The notes: generated from the letters alone by a model not told the origin. Counted from the stretch's first letter, positions 47,879-59,370 are shown. The stretch: DNA of 64,000 bases from Tretioscincus oriximinensis (GCA_022410635.1 JAJVDF010000256.1:1703280-1767279); one strand, 5' to 3'. Translations and numbers: made by a program.

Positions 47879-49134
47879 TTGTTGTGTCCCAGTTTTGTGT
47901 GTACATCAACATATATATTTTCAATTTTTTTTTATGGAGGTTCACTTTTTTGCAAAAGTGGGACACCTTTTAAAAAGGGGATAATTGAGGCATGGGAAGA
48001 AGAATAGGGCATGGGAAAACGTGGGACATGGGGTGCTTGAAGAAGAGCAGCGCATGATGTGCTGGAAGAAGAGTGAAGCGCTGGGCAATGCTTGAGGAGC
48101 AGAGCACGGGAAGAAGACACACCAACTGCGTTCTGAAAATGGTGTACCCAATACAGTTGTTGTGCGAATGACAAAATGGAGCTGAAGCAGAGCTAAGCAA
48201 AGTGGATTTGTATTCACTTCACTGGTGCAAAACTTGCTTCTTTCACCCCCTCGAGATCTCGGTGTTACTGTGTTTTCCTCATTCTGCTACCTTAGTCGTC
48301 TGGGCAGCAATTGTCACATGCATTCATAGACTTGTATTTCACTGGTAATGAATAACCTCTTAGAGCTAACAATGATCAACTTCCTAAAATAAATACCTTT
48401 TTTATTAAAACAAAAGCAGTAGAGCATGATTTGATGTACAACAGGGCTGACGGAAGCTGAATATAACTGCAAATTAATTACAAGCTCCCTGAACTCAGTG
48501 TTTGCATTATGTATATTTTGTTTCATACGAATTAAGGCTGTTAATAGTACACAGTGAGCAAAGGTTACCAAGAAACTGTAAAAGAAGAAGAGGGAAAAAT
48601 TATAGAGTGTAAAATAATAATAATAATAATCACATTTTTTCACATGTTCCTGTTAATTACATGGTGCATACAGATACCGTAAAAGTATTTAAATATCAGA
48701 AAGAACAGATAAAATGTAATCAGAGGCCAGTTGTATACCTTGTCATACTTCTGATAATATACTAGTACCAGAGTTTCACAACAGCTGACGATCCACACAT
48801 GGCACAAGCATCTTCATGGACAGTCAGGCTTGAAGCCTTAGGCAGCTTCCAAATGCTTTGAAATGCCTTACAGAGTATAGACATTGGAGCAGTTGGTCAA
48901 ACATTCCTTACTTTTTCCATTTCTTAACAGTTTCATTGGTGCAAAAAACATTTAGAGATGAACTGGATGTTGCAGTACAATTTCCAAGCTATTTTTCTCC
49001 GATTTATATGGAAGTAGTGTGTGTGTGCGCGCGCATGCGTGTGTGTGTGTGTGAAGGAAAGGTAATAGCTTTGTGCTTATGAATGGTGAGCAATGAAAAT
49101 ATATTTTTTATTTATGGTGCTCTGAAAATTACAA
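47879..49134. other. unassigned DNA; degenerate tandem at 47975-48110; TG/CG run at 49018
   Basis: 47975-48110 repeats variants of GCATGGGAAGAAGA at irregular spacing. 49018-49053 is an alternating GT/GC run, which favours Z-DNA. No gene recognised. Confidence 0.5.
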
Positions 49135-49225
49135 ACTTACATATGAAATTTCAGAGAAATAGCCACGTTAGTCCAGTAGAAAGTCCAGCAAAGGAGCTAG
49201 TATTACATAGAGACTAACAGGAGAA

Positions 49226-49276
49226 AAGTGGGTGGCATAAGCTTTTGTAGACACGTCTACTTCTTCAGATGCTGAG
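49226..49276 (-). ncRNA. mutated hammerhead-like motif, left PLE end
   Basis: Read on the minus strand: CTGAAGA, the GTAGAC/GTCTAC palindrome, then AAAA where the foldback copy has GAAA. The change fits CpG decay (TACGAAAG to TACAAAAG). The right end at 51357-51390 has the same change. Confidence 0.4.
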
Positions 49277-49435
49277 GGACTAATGTCAGGGTCAGGTTTT
49301 TATAGAAATCTGTGTATGGGAGATAACAAAGCATATTATAAATGTGATGGGATATGAACTCCAGGCTAGAAAAACAGAAGAAACTAATCCTCTCATGTGA
49401 AAAAGTTCCTGGGGCAACAAGAGGCAATGTCTGGT

Positions 49436-49603
49436 AGGCTGACCAGATGACCCCTTCCCCACAGTTTTTTCTGAGGAATTTTTTCTCAAAAAAATATTTT
49501 TTTTCTATTCTTTTAAAAAAACATTTGCCTCAGAAAAAAAACAGGAGGCACCCCCAAAACAGGTTTTTAAAACACACACACACAGGGATCATCTGGTCAG
49601 CCT
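49436..49603. mobile_element. palindromic AGGCTGACC foldback/MITE, copy 2
   Basis: A 168-bp inverted repeat from AGGCTGACCAGATGACCCC to GGATCATCTGGTCAGCCT, flanked by AATGTCTGGT at 49426-49435 and 49604-49613. The PLE's other half (51181-51205, complement) shows the uninterrupted AGGCAATTTCTGGTAG site, confirming insertion. A ~10-bp target duplication is compatible with Mutator-like elements, which is inference only. Confidence 0.88.
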
Positions 49604-49682
49604 AATGTCTGGTAGTAAATCAATCAAATACTTATCAAGTGTCATAAAAATGTATAATTGACCAGGAAACCATTTTGTTAAG

Positions 49683-49952
49683 TCATTTGTTGATGACCTG
49701 GAACTTATCAATGTATTCAAGTTCTGCTGCTTNTCTTTCAAATCTTCCTTTGTAGTTTCTTTGTTCAAGGACTGCAGTCCTGAGGTCTGCGAGAGAATGT
49801 CCTGGAAGTTCAAAGTGTTCAGCAACTGGTTTTGGTGTGTTGCCATTTCGAATATCTGATTTGTGTCCATTTATTCTCTGGCATAGGGATTGTCCTATTA
49901 GCCCAATGTAGAATGTTGAGGGGCGTTGTTGGCAGAAAATGGAATACACCAC
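49683..49952 (-). pseudogene. PLE GIY-YIG endonuclease
   Basis: VYSIFCQQRPSTFYIGLIGQ, SLCQRINGHKSDI, then AEHFELPGH and LEYIDKF. This matches the GIY-YIG nuclease attached to the C-terminus of PLE reverse transcriptases (V-Y...FYIG, the R-x3-H region, and the later acidic residue). It would nick the target for priming. An N in one codon and frame changes at the join to the RT make function unlikely. A second damaged copy lies at 52280-52510. Confidence 0.85.
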
Positions 49953-50083
49953 ATTAGAACATGTAAAAGTGCCTCCAATATTGTGGGTGGTGTTATCAGC
50001 TCCCGTGATGACATTGCCAGGGTGGATGTGTGAGCAGAGTTGACATCAGGGTTTGTCGCAGGGTCTAGTTCCCATTTCTCCAT

Positions 50084-50928
50084 TCATGTTCTGTGTCCTC
50101 TGGGTGGCTGTTTGTAAGTCAGCAAAAGTTTGCCAGCAAGTGCTCTTGAAAGAGCAGCATTCTTATCTAAAATAGGTTGAAGTTCATTTATTGTGCATTT
50201 GAGGGGCCCCAATTGTAAGCTATATGTGACCCCTAATGGGGTTCTGTTGTTTTCTGTCCTCAATCTATCCTGTAATAGGTTGGTTCTGGGTATCATTCTG
50301 GCTCTGTTGATTTGCTTTTTTACTTCATGTGGTAAGAACTGTAGCCTGAGGAATGCTTGCTGTAGTTCCAGGAGTTTGGCGTCCCTGTCCTTTGGATCTG
50401 AGCAGATGCGATTATATCTGAGAGCTTGGGTGTAGACAGTGGATTTGGTTGTGTGTTCAGGGTGGAAACTAGAGGTGTGTAAATAGGTGTATCGATCAAT
50501 GGGTTTGCAATACAGAGTTGTGCTCAGATGTCCATCGTTACATTTTATGGTGGTGTCCAGAAAGTGAACTTGCTCCCTAGATCGTTCCAAGCTGAGATTA
50601 ATGGTAGGGCGGAAGCTTTTGAAATTTTGGTGGAATGTCCTTACTGAGCTCTCCCCGTGAGTCAAGATTATAAAAATCTCATTGATGAATCTTAAGTAAA
50701 GTAGATTGTTTCTGGGTGCAGGAGTTGAGAAAGCGTCATTCTAGATCAGCCATTAGTTTGGATATATATGTTATTATCAAAAGTGAAAGAGTTATGGGTG
50801 AGAACAAAGTTGCAGATCTTAGTGGCTAGGTCTGCAGAGGAGCTATCTAAAATGGTGTTCTTGATAACTTGTATTCCATCTTTTTGGGACATGTTGGTGT
50901 ATAGGGATTCCACATCCATAGTAGCCAA
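50084..50928 (-). pseudogene. PLE reverse transcriptase, broken
   Basis: Motif A lies in MDVESLYTNMSQKDG (from 50928), followed by LTHNSFTFDNNIYIQTNG. The sequence then breaks near 50745, losing the motif B segment, and resumes with RFINEIFIILTHGESS. At the catalytic aspartate pair of motif C (normally DD) the translation reads NE, so this copy cannot polymerise. Further on come REQVHFLDTTIKCNDGHL, TTLYCKPIDRYTYLHTSSFH and CSDPKDRDAKL, the typical PLE downstream RT/connector sequence leading to GIY-YIG. Confidence 0.88.
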
Positions 50929-51453
50929 GACTCCACAACTCTGGGAGGTTGTGTATGGACTGTGGTTTCTGTAGGAAGTCAGTCATATCCTAGCTTAGTC
51001 TATTCTCAGACCTCAAGACTGCAGTCCTTGAACAAAGAAACTACAAAGGAAGATTTGAAAGAGAAGCTGCAGAACTTGAATACATTGATAAGTTCCAGGC
51101 CATCAACAAATGACTTAACAAAATAGTTTCCTTGCCAATTATACATTCTTATGACACCTGTTAGATGTTTGATTGATTTGCTACCAGAAATTGCCTCTTG
51201 TTGCCCCAGGGACTTTTTCACATGAGGCGATTAGTTTATGCTATTAACTATTTTTCTAAACCTGGAGTTAATACCCCATCACATTTGCATATGCTCTGTC
51301 ATCTCCCATACACAGTTTTCTATAAAAACCTGACCCTGACATTAGTCCCTCAGGATCTGAAGAAGTAGACGTGTCTACAAAAGCTTATGCCACCCACTTG
51401 TCCCTTGTTAGTCTCTGAGTGTACTAGCCCCTTTGCTGGACTTACATATGAAA

Positions 51454-52164
51454 GTTAGTGCTTCACAGGAAAAACTATAGAAGGCAGATGATTTCACAAA
51501 TGCTATGGCAATGTTCCCAGGTGCTATGAACCTATATCACCAAGCCAAAATTGGCATATTCAGAAACACCATTCTCTTTACAAACAAGCTAATATTTTAA
51601 CAGCAGTTGTATGCTGATGGAGTTTGTTTAGCATGTCTGTTCTGCTAGAAGCCTTCCACCCTGATGCATTGGCAATCACTGTTTTTTGGCTATACTAAAT
51701 AAGGGTCATACAATTATTAACTTATTTTCTATGGAAAAAAAGAAAAAGGGGAATGCACAACTTTAATATTTTCACTATTTCTGAAACCAAATTATAAAAT
51801 TTCTATTCCTGTATCTTTCCACTTATAACTTGAGTAAAGATCCCCTCCACCCACACCCAGTGCTTCTGGAATGGAGATTCATATATTTGGAATTTTTGCT
51901 TTCAATCCCTAAATAGGTTATTATTTTTGGATAATTTTCTTACACGTAAATATCAAAGCTACTTGCAATTTTAGTTTTGAACATGAAGAGTGCCACTGAT
52001 TTATTGCTATTAACCAAGAGAGATGAGTAGTGAGTCAAGTTGAAGATCTTATCTTTTCGGAGTCATGGGGATGACAGCTCTCACTCCTTCTCATGCTCTC
52101 AGCCTGACAGCGTGGTGGTGACATCATCATGGGTGGAAGCAGACTCTTTCCTCCTTCCATGGTA
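51454..52164. other. unassigned DNA
   Basis: Nothing recognised. Confidence 0.4.
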
Positions 52165-52660
52165 AACCTTGTAGTAAATGTCGGGTAGTAAATCAATCAA
52201 ATACTTAACAGGTGTCATAAAAATGTGTAATTGACCAGGGAACCATTTTGTTAAGTCATTTGTTGATGACTTGGAACTTATCAATGTATTCAAGTTCTAC
52301 TGCTCCTCTTTCAAATCTTCCTTTGTAGTTTCTTTGTTCAAGGACTGCAGTCCTGAGGTCTGAGAGAGAATGTCCTGGAAGTTCAAAGTGTTCAGCAACT
52401 GGTTTATGTGTGTTGCCATTTCAAATTCTCTGGCGTAGGGTTTGTCCTGTTAGCCCAATGTAGAGTGTTGAGGGGCATTGTTGGCAGAAAATGGAATACA
52501 CCACATTAGAACATGTAAAAGTGCCATGTTCTGTGTCCTCTGTGTGAGTAGTTATTTAAGGTTGGGTAGTTGTTTGTAAGCCAGCAAAGGTTTGCCACCA
52601 AGTGCATTTGGGGGCCCCCAATTGTGAGTTACATGTGACCCCTAATGGGGTTCTGCCCCC
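52165..52660 (-). mobile_element. second PLE fragment, internally deleted
   Basis: Matches 49610-50240 in order (AGTAAATCAATCAAATACTT, AATTGACCAGG, TCAAGGACTGCAGTCCTGAG, CAACTGGTTTATG, ACATGTAAAAGTGCC) but lacks several blocks, including most of 49990-50200. It carries GIY-YIG debris and no RT core. It lies only 0.7 kb from the main PLE, so it may be a related duplication or an independent insertion. Confidence 0.8.
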
Positions 52661-52901
52661 AACATGGAAAAAAATAACAACCATTTTTCTTGGTATGGAA
52701 CTTTCTTGATCAATAATGCTGAATTGCTGCCCAGACAAGAGTTTCAAAGAGCTCCTGAAGGGAATTTTTATAAGCTTTACCCCCTAGGGAATTGCTGCAC
52801 ACAGGAAAATGGTCTCCATGCATTGCTTGTAATAGCCGTTAAAGTGCCCAGATTTTATGTGGAAACCCTACACTGTTCCTATGCAGACAATGGGCATGCC
52901 C
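52661..52901. other. unassigned DNA
   Basis: No recognised element between the PLE fragment and the L1 target site. Confidence 0.4.
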
Positions 52902-53101
52902 GTAGGCAACCAGATAATTTTTTTAAAAAAAATATTTTAGTTTATTGGTCGTATATTACATATTGTGGTTACATATCTCCAAAGTAATAGCAAATTATAC
53001 AGCATTGTGAAAGCACGTATACATGACCAAAATTTTAGCATTGCTACCCTGGCTCACCCACCCCTCCTCCCCTGGACCATGGAGTTTTACAAAGTATTAT
53101 A

Positions 53102-53779
53102 TTACAATATCAGCCTTAAATTCATGAGTAGAGCTATTGATTCTTTCAGAAGAACATGAATGTTTCTATTATCTATAGTGGCCTTTAAATATATTCGTCT
53201 CCATCTTTGTAGCCAATCGGTTTTTACTGGAGTACCCATTGAATTCATCCTCTTGTCTCTCACAGCCTCTTGTCTCATTATCTCTGTCAGGTACGTATAC
53301 CAGTTTTCTATTGTCCATTTAGTTCTGTCTTTCCACCCCCTTGCCACTACTATGTGTGCCGCGTAGATACCTTGTTCAATAATATATTTTAGATCGTATG
53401 TAATATTAATCAAGTGGGGATCGTTCATTATCCAACATCTAATCGTTTCAGGAATATCTAGCTCTGTGATGTCTTTTAGCTCTTGCCGTACCGTGTCTAT
53501 AAAGATCTTTAAATGTGGGCATTCAGCCCACATATGTACATAAGTTCCTGTGACCTGGCAACCATGCCAACAGTAAGAAGACCCTCCTCCAATATGTGCC
53601 AATTGTTTGGGGATGGTATACCAGCGACTAATTAATTTTTTTTCCACCTCCTTAAATTTACATAATTTAATGTTTTCAATTTCCTTGAGCCATGTGTTCC
53701 ATTCCATATCCGTAATGTTGAAGTCTCTATTCCATTGGGCCTTTAGGTTGGAATGGTTGGAGTATTCAACTATAGACAA
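53102..53779 (-). pseudogene. L1 ORF2 C-terminal region
   Basis: A 225-codon open frame with KKLISRWYTIPKQLAHIGGG and CWHGCQVTGTYVHMWAEC (fits C-x3-C-x7-H-x4-C), then AAHIVVARGWKDRTKWTIEN, ending near the 3' UTR. No RT or endonuclease. The frame is lost upstream between 53780 and 53980. Confidence 0.9.
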
Positions 53780-53983
53780 GATCTCATATATCTTAGATAT
53801 AATCGATTTACTTTTTTTATTCGCATTTCAATTAGGTCCTCGAATTCTGTTCTTGGAAGCGCCATTTGCTGTATTATTTCGTTATTGTGGATAAACCTAT
53901 ATAGAGCCAATTCCTTAAGCCAATTTATCGCCTGTGGATTTAGATTTCGTATTTGTTGTATATTGTATGGGGTGCTTCCATTA

Positions 53984-54385
53984 TTATATAGCTCTCTGTC
54001 TTTTAACCGGTAGCATTTTTAAATATTGGGCTAATGTCTCATCCGCTCTGTTATTAATGATGTTTATTGAGGCAATTGGATATATATTTGGGGCTATTTT
54101 CCGCCTATATTTTTGCCAAATCTTCCAGCCAGCTGTCATTGGGGATAACCACTTTTTCCTTATAGCTCTATCAATTATTTCTACTAGTATAGGATGGTTC
54201 TGCATATCATTTATTATCCTCTCGATTTTCACGGCTTTGTTCTCAATAGTATATTCCATGTCTATTATCTTTAATAAATGCCATGCCTCATGGTAGAGCC
54301 TAAGGCTAGGGAAGCCCCATCCACCTTTTAATGTGGTTGTATAAAAATTGATGTTAGATATTCTTCTATGTTTTTGGTTTAGCAC
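53984..54385 (-). pseudogene. L1 ORF2 segment between RT and cysteine motif
   Basis: NQKHRRISNINFYTTTLKGG, WGFPSLRLYHEAWHLLKIID. The same region as 24159-24545 in the other L1 and clearly homologous to it, though from a different subfamily. Confidence 0.85.
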
Positions 54386-54447
54386 CCATTTTTTTATATA
54401 TGACTCCTATATTTTTATCTTATCTAAAGGTAGGCAACCAGATAATT

Positions 54448-56574
54448 AAAAGTTTCTAGAATGATCCTGCTGAATCCCCAATATGTGATTCTGTCATTGC
54501 CTTTTATTTTTGTCTCATTCTACTTACAATATACTCATCTAGAATGTTGTAGGGCAAAGCAATTTGCGTTTATTTGCAATTTCTGACCATATTAATAAAG
54601 ATGTGATAGACTAATGTGCCAAACTGCAATAAAATATCATTTTTCTCACTGCATCAGGAATAAGCTACATGCAGATTCCTTTCTCTTTAGCGTGTGAGCA
54701 AATGTATGAGAGAAACGGCTTGAGTGTTTTAAAGTGGAAAAAACCCTGAAGAGTTCACACAAAGCTCCTGCCAACACCATAATACCCTAGTGAATGTCAA
54801 TGCAAAGTTTTATTCCATACCACATGCATAGTATCTAGTAGAACAATAGTTACTTTGTGAGTGATGAAAAACCTATTCCATTTAAATACTTAGATCTGTT
54901 CTGTCACCAATGTTTATTTGTAGGTACTCAGGCTACTCAAACAGGAAGGATTCTGATAATAAATTTTCTACCTTTGCAGTCTGTCTATGGTTCCATAGCC
55001 ATGAGGAAGACATCTAAGAGAAGGAGCTTCATGCTGGCAACATTCTATAGTGCCACTGGGCCTTCCTACATATCCATCCGAAGGAACAGGAAATTGCACT
55101 AAAAAGCTAACCTATTTTAAGAAAAAACTCCTATGTAGGAAAAATATGTTGAGATAGAACAAATAAATTAGAAATCCAGCAATAAGTGCAAAAAATGTTA
55201 TATGTATGGATTGAGTTAAGCACACCTAACGATACATCTCTAGCTTGGTTATTCTGTCTTAACATACCTTTTCTGGATGTTCTGAATGCAGTTTTGTTAA
55301 TGCAGGTAAGCTTATTTAGTGTGATTTCTTGTTGCTGTTCATTGTGTACTACTCCATTCGTCTTTCACTATATATCTGTTCCCAGTGTAAAAGTGTACCC
55401 TAAGATGTCTTGGTCAAGGCATCCAGGCCTGATGTGCACTTCACCTTATTCTATTCCTGAAAGTGGTCCAAGGGAACCATTGTCCAAATGCCAGTTTTAA
55501 CTAGTAAAGGCCTTATGTCATGGCCTGAGCTAGCCCAGAATGACATGTGAATAGTAGACCTCTTAGACCACTTTCTGAAACAGAATAAGGCCAAGTGCAG
55601 ATCAGGCTTATCAAGAAAATTGTGGAGACATGACCTCTAAGGTAAACGCAGCGAGTTAAGACAAAGAGAGGTAGGAGAAAGATTCAGAGAAATATTTCCT
55701 AATCAAATGCTTCAAATGTCATACTCTGCTCTAGAGGAACCCAAACGCTTGCAGTTTCCATGACCTTCATTATGTTCAGAGGTGAAAAAGTGTATGGAAG
55801 GAGACAATCTGTAATCATAGCTAGAATCCTTATGTTTATTCATAAATGGCATCACTTGGTGAATTCTCATTAACCACACTCATTACTCATTAGGTGATGA
55901 TCCCTAGGTCTTTAGGTTGAAAAGCACTTTGAACTGCTTCTTCCCACTGTTTTTAATTAATCTTTTAGGGAAGTCAGTAGTTTTCTTTGTACAAGTGTGG
56001 ATATGGATCCAAGAGTGAAAACAAACTGGTTAATGGAAGTCTGCAGATGTAACAGCTTCAAGAAAAACATAAAGCTTAAATTCATTCATAGAAAGTTCAT
56101 ATATTCCACATTTGCTGGTGGTCGAGAACTTGCAATTTATACCATAGCTGCTATGGATTTCCTTTAAACCCTGTAAGCCTCTGGGATGCATTTTAAGGAT
56201 TGTATCTTATGTAACCAATTCCTACAATCACTTAACTGAACTTCTGCAAACAGGGCTGTAGACAGAAACAGTGGTATATGGATAGTTGGGCCTTTCACTT
56301 TTACACTTTCAAAGCTCAAACAAGCTTTGGAGCTGACCTCCATGGATGCCCAGAAACAGCATTTAATTAAAGGTTAAATAAAAAGACGTAAGGAGAAACA
56401 AGAATTGCTTTTCTAAAATAATATAAAACAGTTTTTAAAACACAAACCCCATTCTGATAGGACAACATTAGGAGGAAGCTACTACTAAACTACTACTTTG
56501 AGCTGCATTGTCATTGAGAAACACTTGAACAGCCTAGTCATTTGAATCAGATCAGCCTCTTATCTTGTAGTCAC
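54448..56574. other. unassigned DNA
   Basis: No repeat or gene recognised. ORFs are short and motif-free. Confidence 0.4.
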
Positions 56575-56680
56575 TTCATTCTTCCATGAAACTAGCTGGG
56601 TGATCTTATTCTAGTCACACCTGCTTCACAAGGGGTCTGTTGTAAAGAGAAGTACAGAAGTAGCCTCAGAGCATAAAAAC
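56575..56680 (+). mobile_element. tRNA-derived SINE fragment
   Basis: ACTAGCTGGGTGATCTTATT, CTAGTCACACCTGC, then GGGGTCTGTTGTAAAGAGAA. This is the middle of the squamate SINE body. Confidence 0.65.
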
Positions 56681-56704
56681 TCCAGGTTGAGGGCTTGAAA
56701 ACTG

Positions 56705-56705
<1 letters not shown>

Positions 56706-56755
<50 letters not shown>

Positions 56756-56775
56756 ACTACTACTACTACTACTAT
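56706..56775. repeat. (CTA)n(CTG)12(CTA)n microsatellite
   Basis: CTA/ACT units, then twelve pure CTG units at 56718-56753, then about seven CTA units. The CTG block is the hairpin-forming type that can expand. No gene overlaps it. Confidence 0.97.
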
Positions 56776-57299
56776 CACCTCTTCCTCTGATTTCACATTC
56801 CATTTTTGGACTTTTCCTATGCTTTTCATGATAATTTTCTTGGCTTCTTTACATGCAGGTGGAGACTATTTACCACATAAGCTCTGACTGTGTAAGTTGG
56901 ACTGTACTCTAGACCAAAAACCCCAAATACTGAATACTGTTAGAACCTACCAACAAAATATATAGACACAATAGGACCATAGAGAATTAATTTTAGTGGT
57001 ATAACTACTTATATCATTTGGCATTTCAAGGCCAGAAAAATTAATTTCTGATAAACAGAGGTGTTATGTTCTGGATACGTGATCCAATTGGCTCAGGGAA
57101 GTAGGCTTGGCAGCAGAGAAAAGAACTAGCTGCTTGCTGCTGCAATGATGGTAAAGATAACTGGCTTTTGTTATGATTGATTCAACAAAGGCTTTGCCAG
57201 CACAATCCTGGAGATCAACCATATGCTTATGGCTGGCCCAATTAGGCTAGAAGAGGAGAGAGGAAATGAAGAGGTTGGAGGTAGGCAATAGGGTCAAAA
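56776..57299. other. unassigned DNA
   Basis: No element recognised. Confidence 0.4.
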
Positions 57300-58387
57300 A
57301 AAGATAGTGAGTTTAATTTTGCATAGAAAGATTACATAGAAAATTACTAGTTAGCTTTCCAAATAAAAAATCTATTTCAATTAGAATTTACAAATTATAA
57401 ATGGGATAGAATTGAACGGAAAACTAACAATATGGAGAATAATACAATGTTGAATATCAGTATAACTAGAACACTTTTAGACCAATGTCTGCAACAAACT
57501 AGAACAACTATGAAAGCATGGAAATGTTGGCAGTATAAACTAATGCCTAGAATATCTAAATTTACACATATTAGACATCTAAACAATGAATCTGAAATCT
57601 TTACTAAAATAGATCTAGATAAATTAGCTGAAAATGGAATAATTATCTGAAACTGCTATAATTTAGGAGGTAATCTCATTCCTAGAGATAGATGGACAAC
57701 AATTTTAGGGGGCAACAAATGGTTGCAAATAACACAAACTAGGAATTTGATGCAGTAGAGAGATTATAGCCAATGCATGCAAAATAATAATACCCAGGTA
57801 GAGGAGTTATTCGAGGAAAAATTAAAAAATATAAAAGGAATAGCAGGAAAGGTGTATATAATCTTAAACCACTTTCTATATGATAATATAGACCTTCTCA
57901 CACAAAAATGGGGAACCGATATAAATATTATGAACCAAACAATGAAAATAAAATTGGGAAAACATTGTGAATATAAAAAATACAAGGGTTAAGGAACTTC
58001 AAATGAAAGTAATGATGCATTGGTATAGAATGCCAAAAAATATTGCCAACTTTATCCCTAATGCATCACCATTATGCTGGCATGGGTATGGACATCAGGG
58101 TACATTACTGGACGTGATATGGGAATGTCCAGAAATACTAAGTTTTTGGAATGGAATTTGGGGATGGATAGAAAGAATATTAGGATATAGCGTAAGAAAA
58201 ACAAAAGTATGTATAACCCACAATATAGATATACAGCTAAATATAAATACGGAGAAATATTTACTCCAACAGATGACTATGGCAGCCCAGGCTGTTATAG
58301 TTCTAGGATGGAAAGATAAAAATAAATGGCAGATGGGCAATTGGCAGCATTATTTAGCAGATCAAATGATTATGGATTATTTGGATA
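57300..58387 (+). pseudogene. L1 ORF2 C-terminal relic
   Basis: The frame at 57432 encodes TRTTMKAWKCWQYKLMPRIS. A frame from 57967 encodes VKELQMKVMMHWYRMPKNIA, then CWHGYGHQGTLLDVIWEC, where the second Cys and the His of the L1 cysteine motif are lost, then AAQAVIVLGWKDKNKWQMGN. The ORF breaks off where a GC-rich insert begins at about 58388. It is AT-rich and more diverged than the two minus-strand L1s. Confidence 0.85.
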
Positions 58388-58645
58388 GCAATGTTTTTGC
58401 TCCGCTGCTGCAGGCGAGTTGGCGGCCCACTTGCCTAAGAGCAGGGCGAAACTCCACCTCCAGCAAAGGAGCAGGTACGCGTGCGCGCAAGCGCGCACAC
58501 ACACGTACACTTGTGGTGAGACAGGCAGAAGAGGTTTTGCCTGTCTCGCTACAAGCGTCCATATGTGCGCATTCGCGCCTGTGTGCGCGCGCACCGCCCC
58601 CCCCCCCCCCGTCCCGGTTTTGGGCTGCCAGAAAATGGCAACCCT
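58388..58645. repeat. CpG-rich inverted repeat with Z-DNA-prone runs
   Basis: Alternating purine-pyrimidine blocks at 58474-58510 and 58561-58600 flank a perfect 10-bp hairpin (GAGACAGGCA / TGCCTGTCTC, about 58519-58548). The outer arms pair imperfectly. A C14-15 run follows at 58600. It is inserted at the broken end of the L1 and directly abuts a CR1 tail. Confidence 0.75.
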
Positions 58646-58710
58646 ATGTGAAACAGAATGCTGGACTAGATGGGCTGTAGCCTGATCCAGTATGGCTCTT
58701 GTTATCATCT
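58646..58710 (+). mobile_element. CR1-clade LINE 3' tail stub
   Basis: ATGTGAAACAGAATGCTGGA, CTAGATGGGCTGTAGCCTGA then TCCAGTATGGCTCTTGTTAT, as in the 3' end at 32500-32560. Confidence 0.75.
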
Positions 58711-59040
58711 TAAGTAAATGCCATGTGCTTGATTCCACCATTAAAAGTCTGTTTCTTGGCATGTTCTCAGGGCTTGAGAAGAAGTCAGGGTCATTAAGGT
58801 TACCATGGAGACAAAGTGGATGAACAAGAATGCAAAGTAGAATCTCTTTGAATAAGATGATTTCAAACCCTACACAGAGGCTGATGCAGAACAGTGTGGA
58901 AATTAGCCCTTGCCAAAGCTAGATCCACTGCACAATTAAATATCAAAATGTCCTTTGACTGAGGCTACATCCAAACATCACTTATTTATTCCACTGTACA
59001 TGGTTAGTCCAAAATTAAAAGCACAATCTAGATTACTTTA
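58711..59040. other. unassigned DNA
   Basis: Nothing recognised. Confidence 0.4.
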
Positions 59041-59370
59041 TTCTGTAATATACCCCCCCTCCAAATTCCCTTCCTTTCCGCTTTCTTCTCCCTTCACCCA
59101 CCCTTCCCTTTCTCTCCTCCTCCCTTTCTCCATTTTTTCTTACATTTTGCAACATCCACAGTCCACCCCTGTTCCTGTTGCCCTGAGCCTGCAATGCAAA
59201 TATGTCCAGGGATTCTAGCTTCCTTTCCCCTGTAGCCCTCCCCATATTTTTCCCTCTTTTCCTCTTCCTCCACTACCCCCCTTCTGCTGTCCCCCTCCAC
59301 CTACCTTTCCTTTTCCTTTCCTCTCCCCCCTCCTTTCACTCTCCCCCCTCTTTCCCCCCAATCTGGCACT
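59041..59370. repeat. long polypyrimidine tract
   Basis: C/T-rich over about 330 bp with few interruptions. The ORFs on both strands are compositional artefacts. Confidence 0.9.

Larger units (their letters stand above)
49149..51439 (-). mobile_element. Penelope-like element, inverted composite with 14-bp TSD
   Basis: Flanked by ACTTACATATGAAA at 49135-49148 and 51440-51453. The left and right ends are inverted copies of the same terminal sequence, including the hammerhead-like region. From the left to about 51000 it is minus-oriented (GIY-YIG, then RT). From about 51005 to the right end a second 3' half runs on the plus strand. Inverted or tandem partial copies and variable duplications are usual for PLEs. 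The nested element at 49436 came later. Confidence 0.88.
52920..54429 (-). mobile_element. 5'-truncated L1 with 18-bp TSD
   Basis: GTAGGCAACCAGATAATT occurs at 52902-52919 and 54430-54447, exactly bounding the insert. The T-rich left end (52920) is the minus-strand poly(A). It contains only the C-terminal part of ORF2. A textbook target-primed insertion, useful for comparison with the unusual L1 at 22989. Confidence 0.95.

Noticed and set aside
53160..54296. Plus-strand ORFs over the L1 at 52920-54429
   Set aside because: Antisense shadows of the minus-strand ORF2, which carries the L1 motifs.
56626..56829. Poly-Ala/Val ORF across the CTG repeat
   Set aside because: Direct translation of the (CTA)(CTG) repeat.
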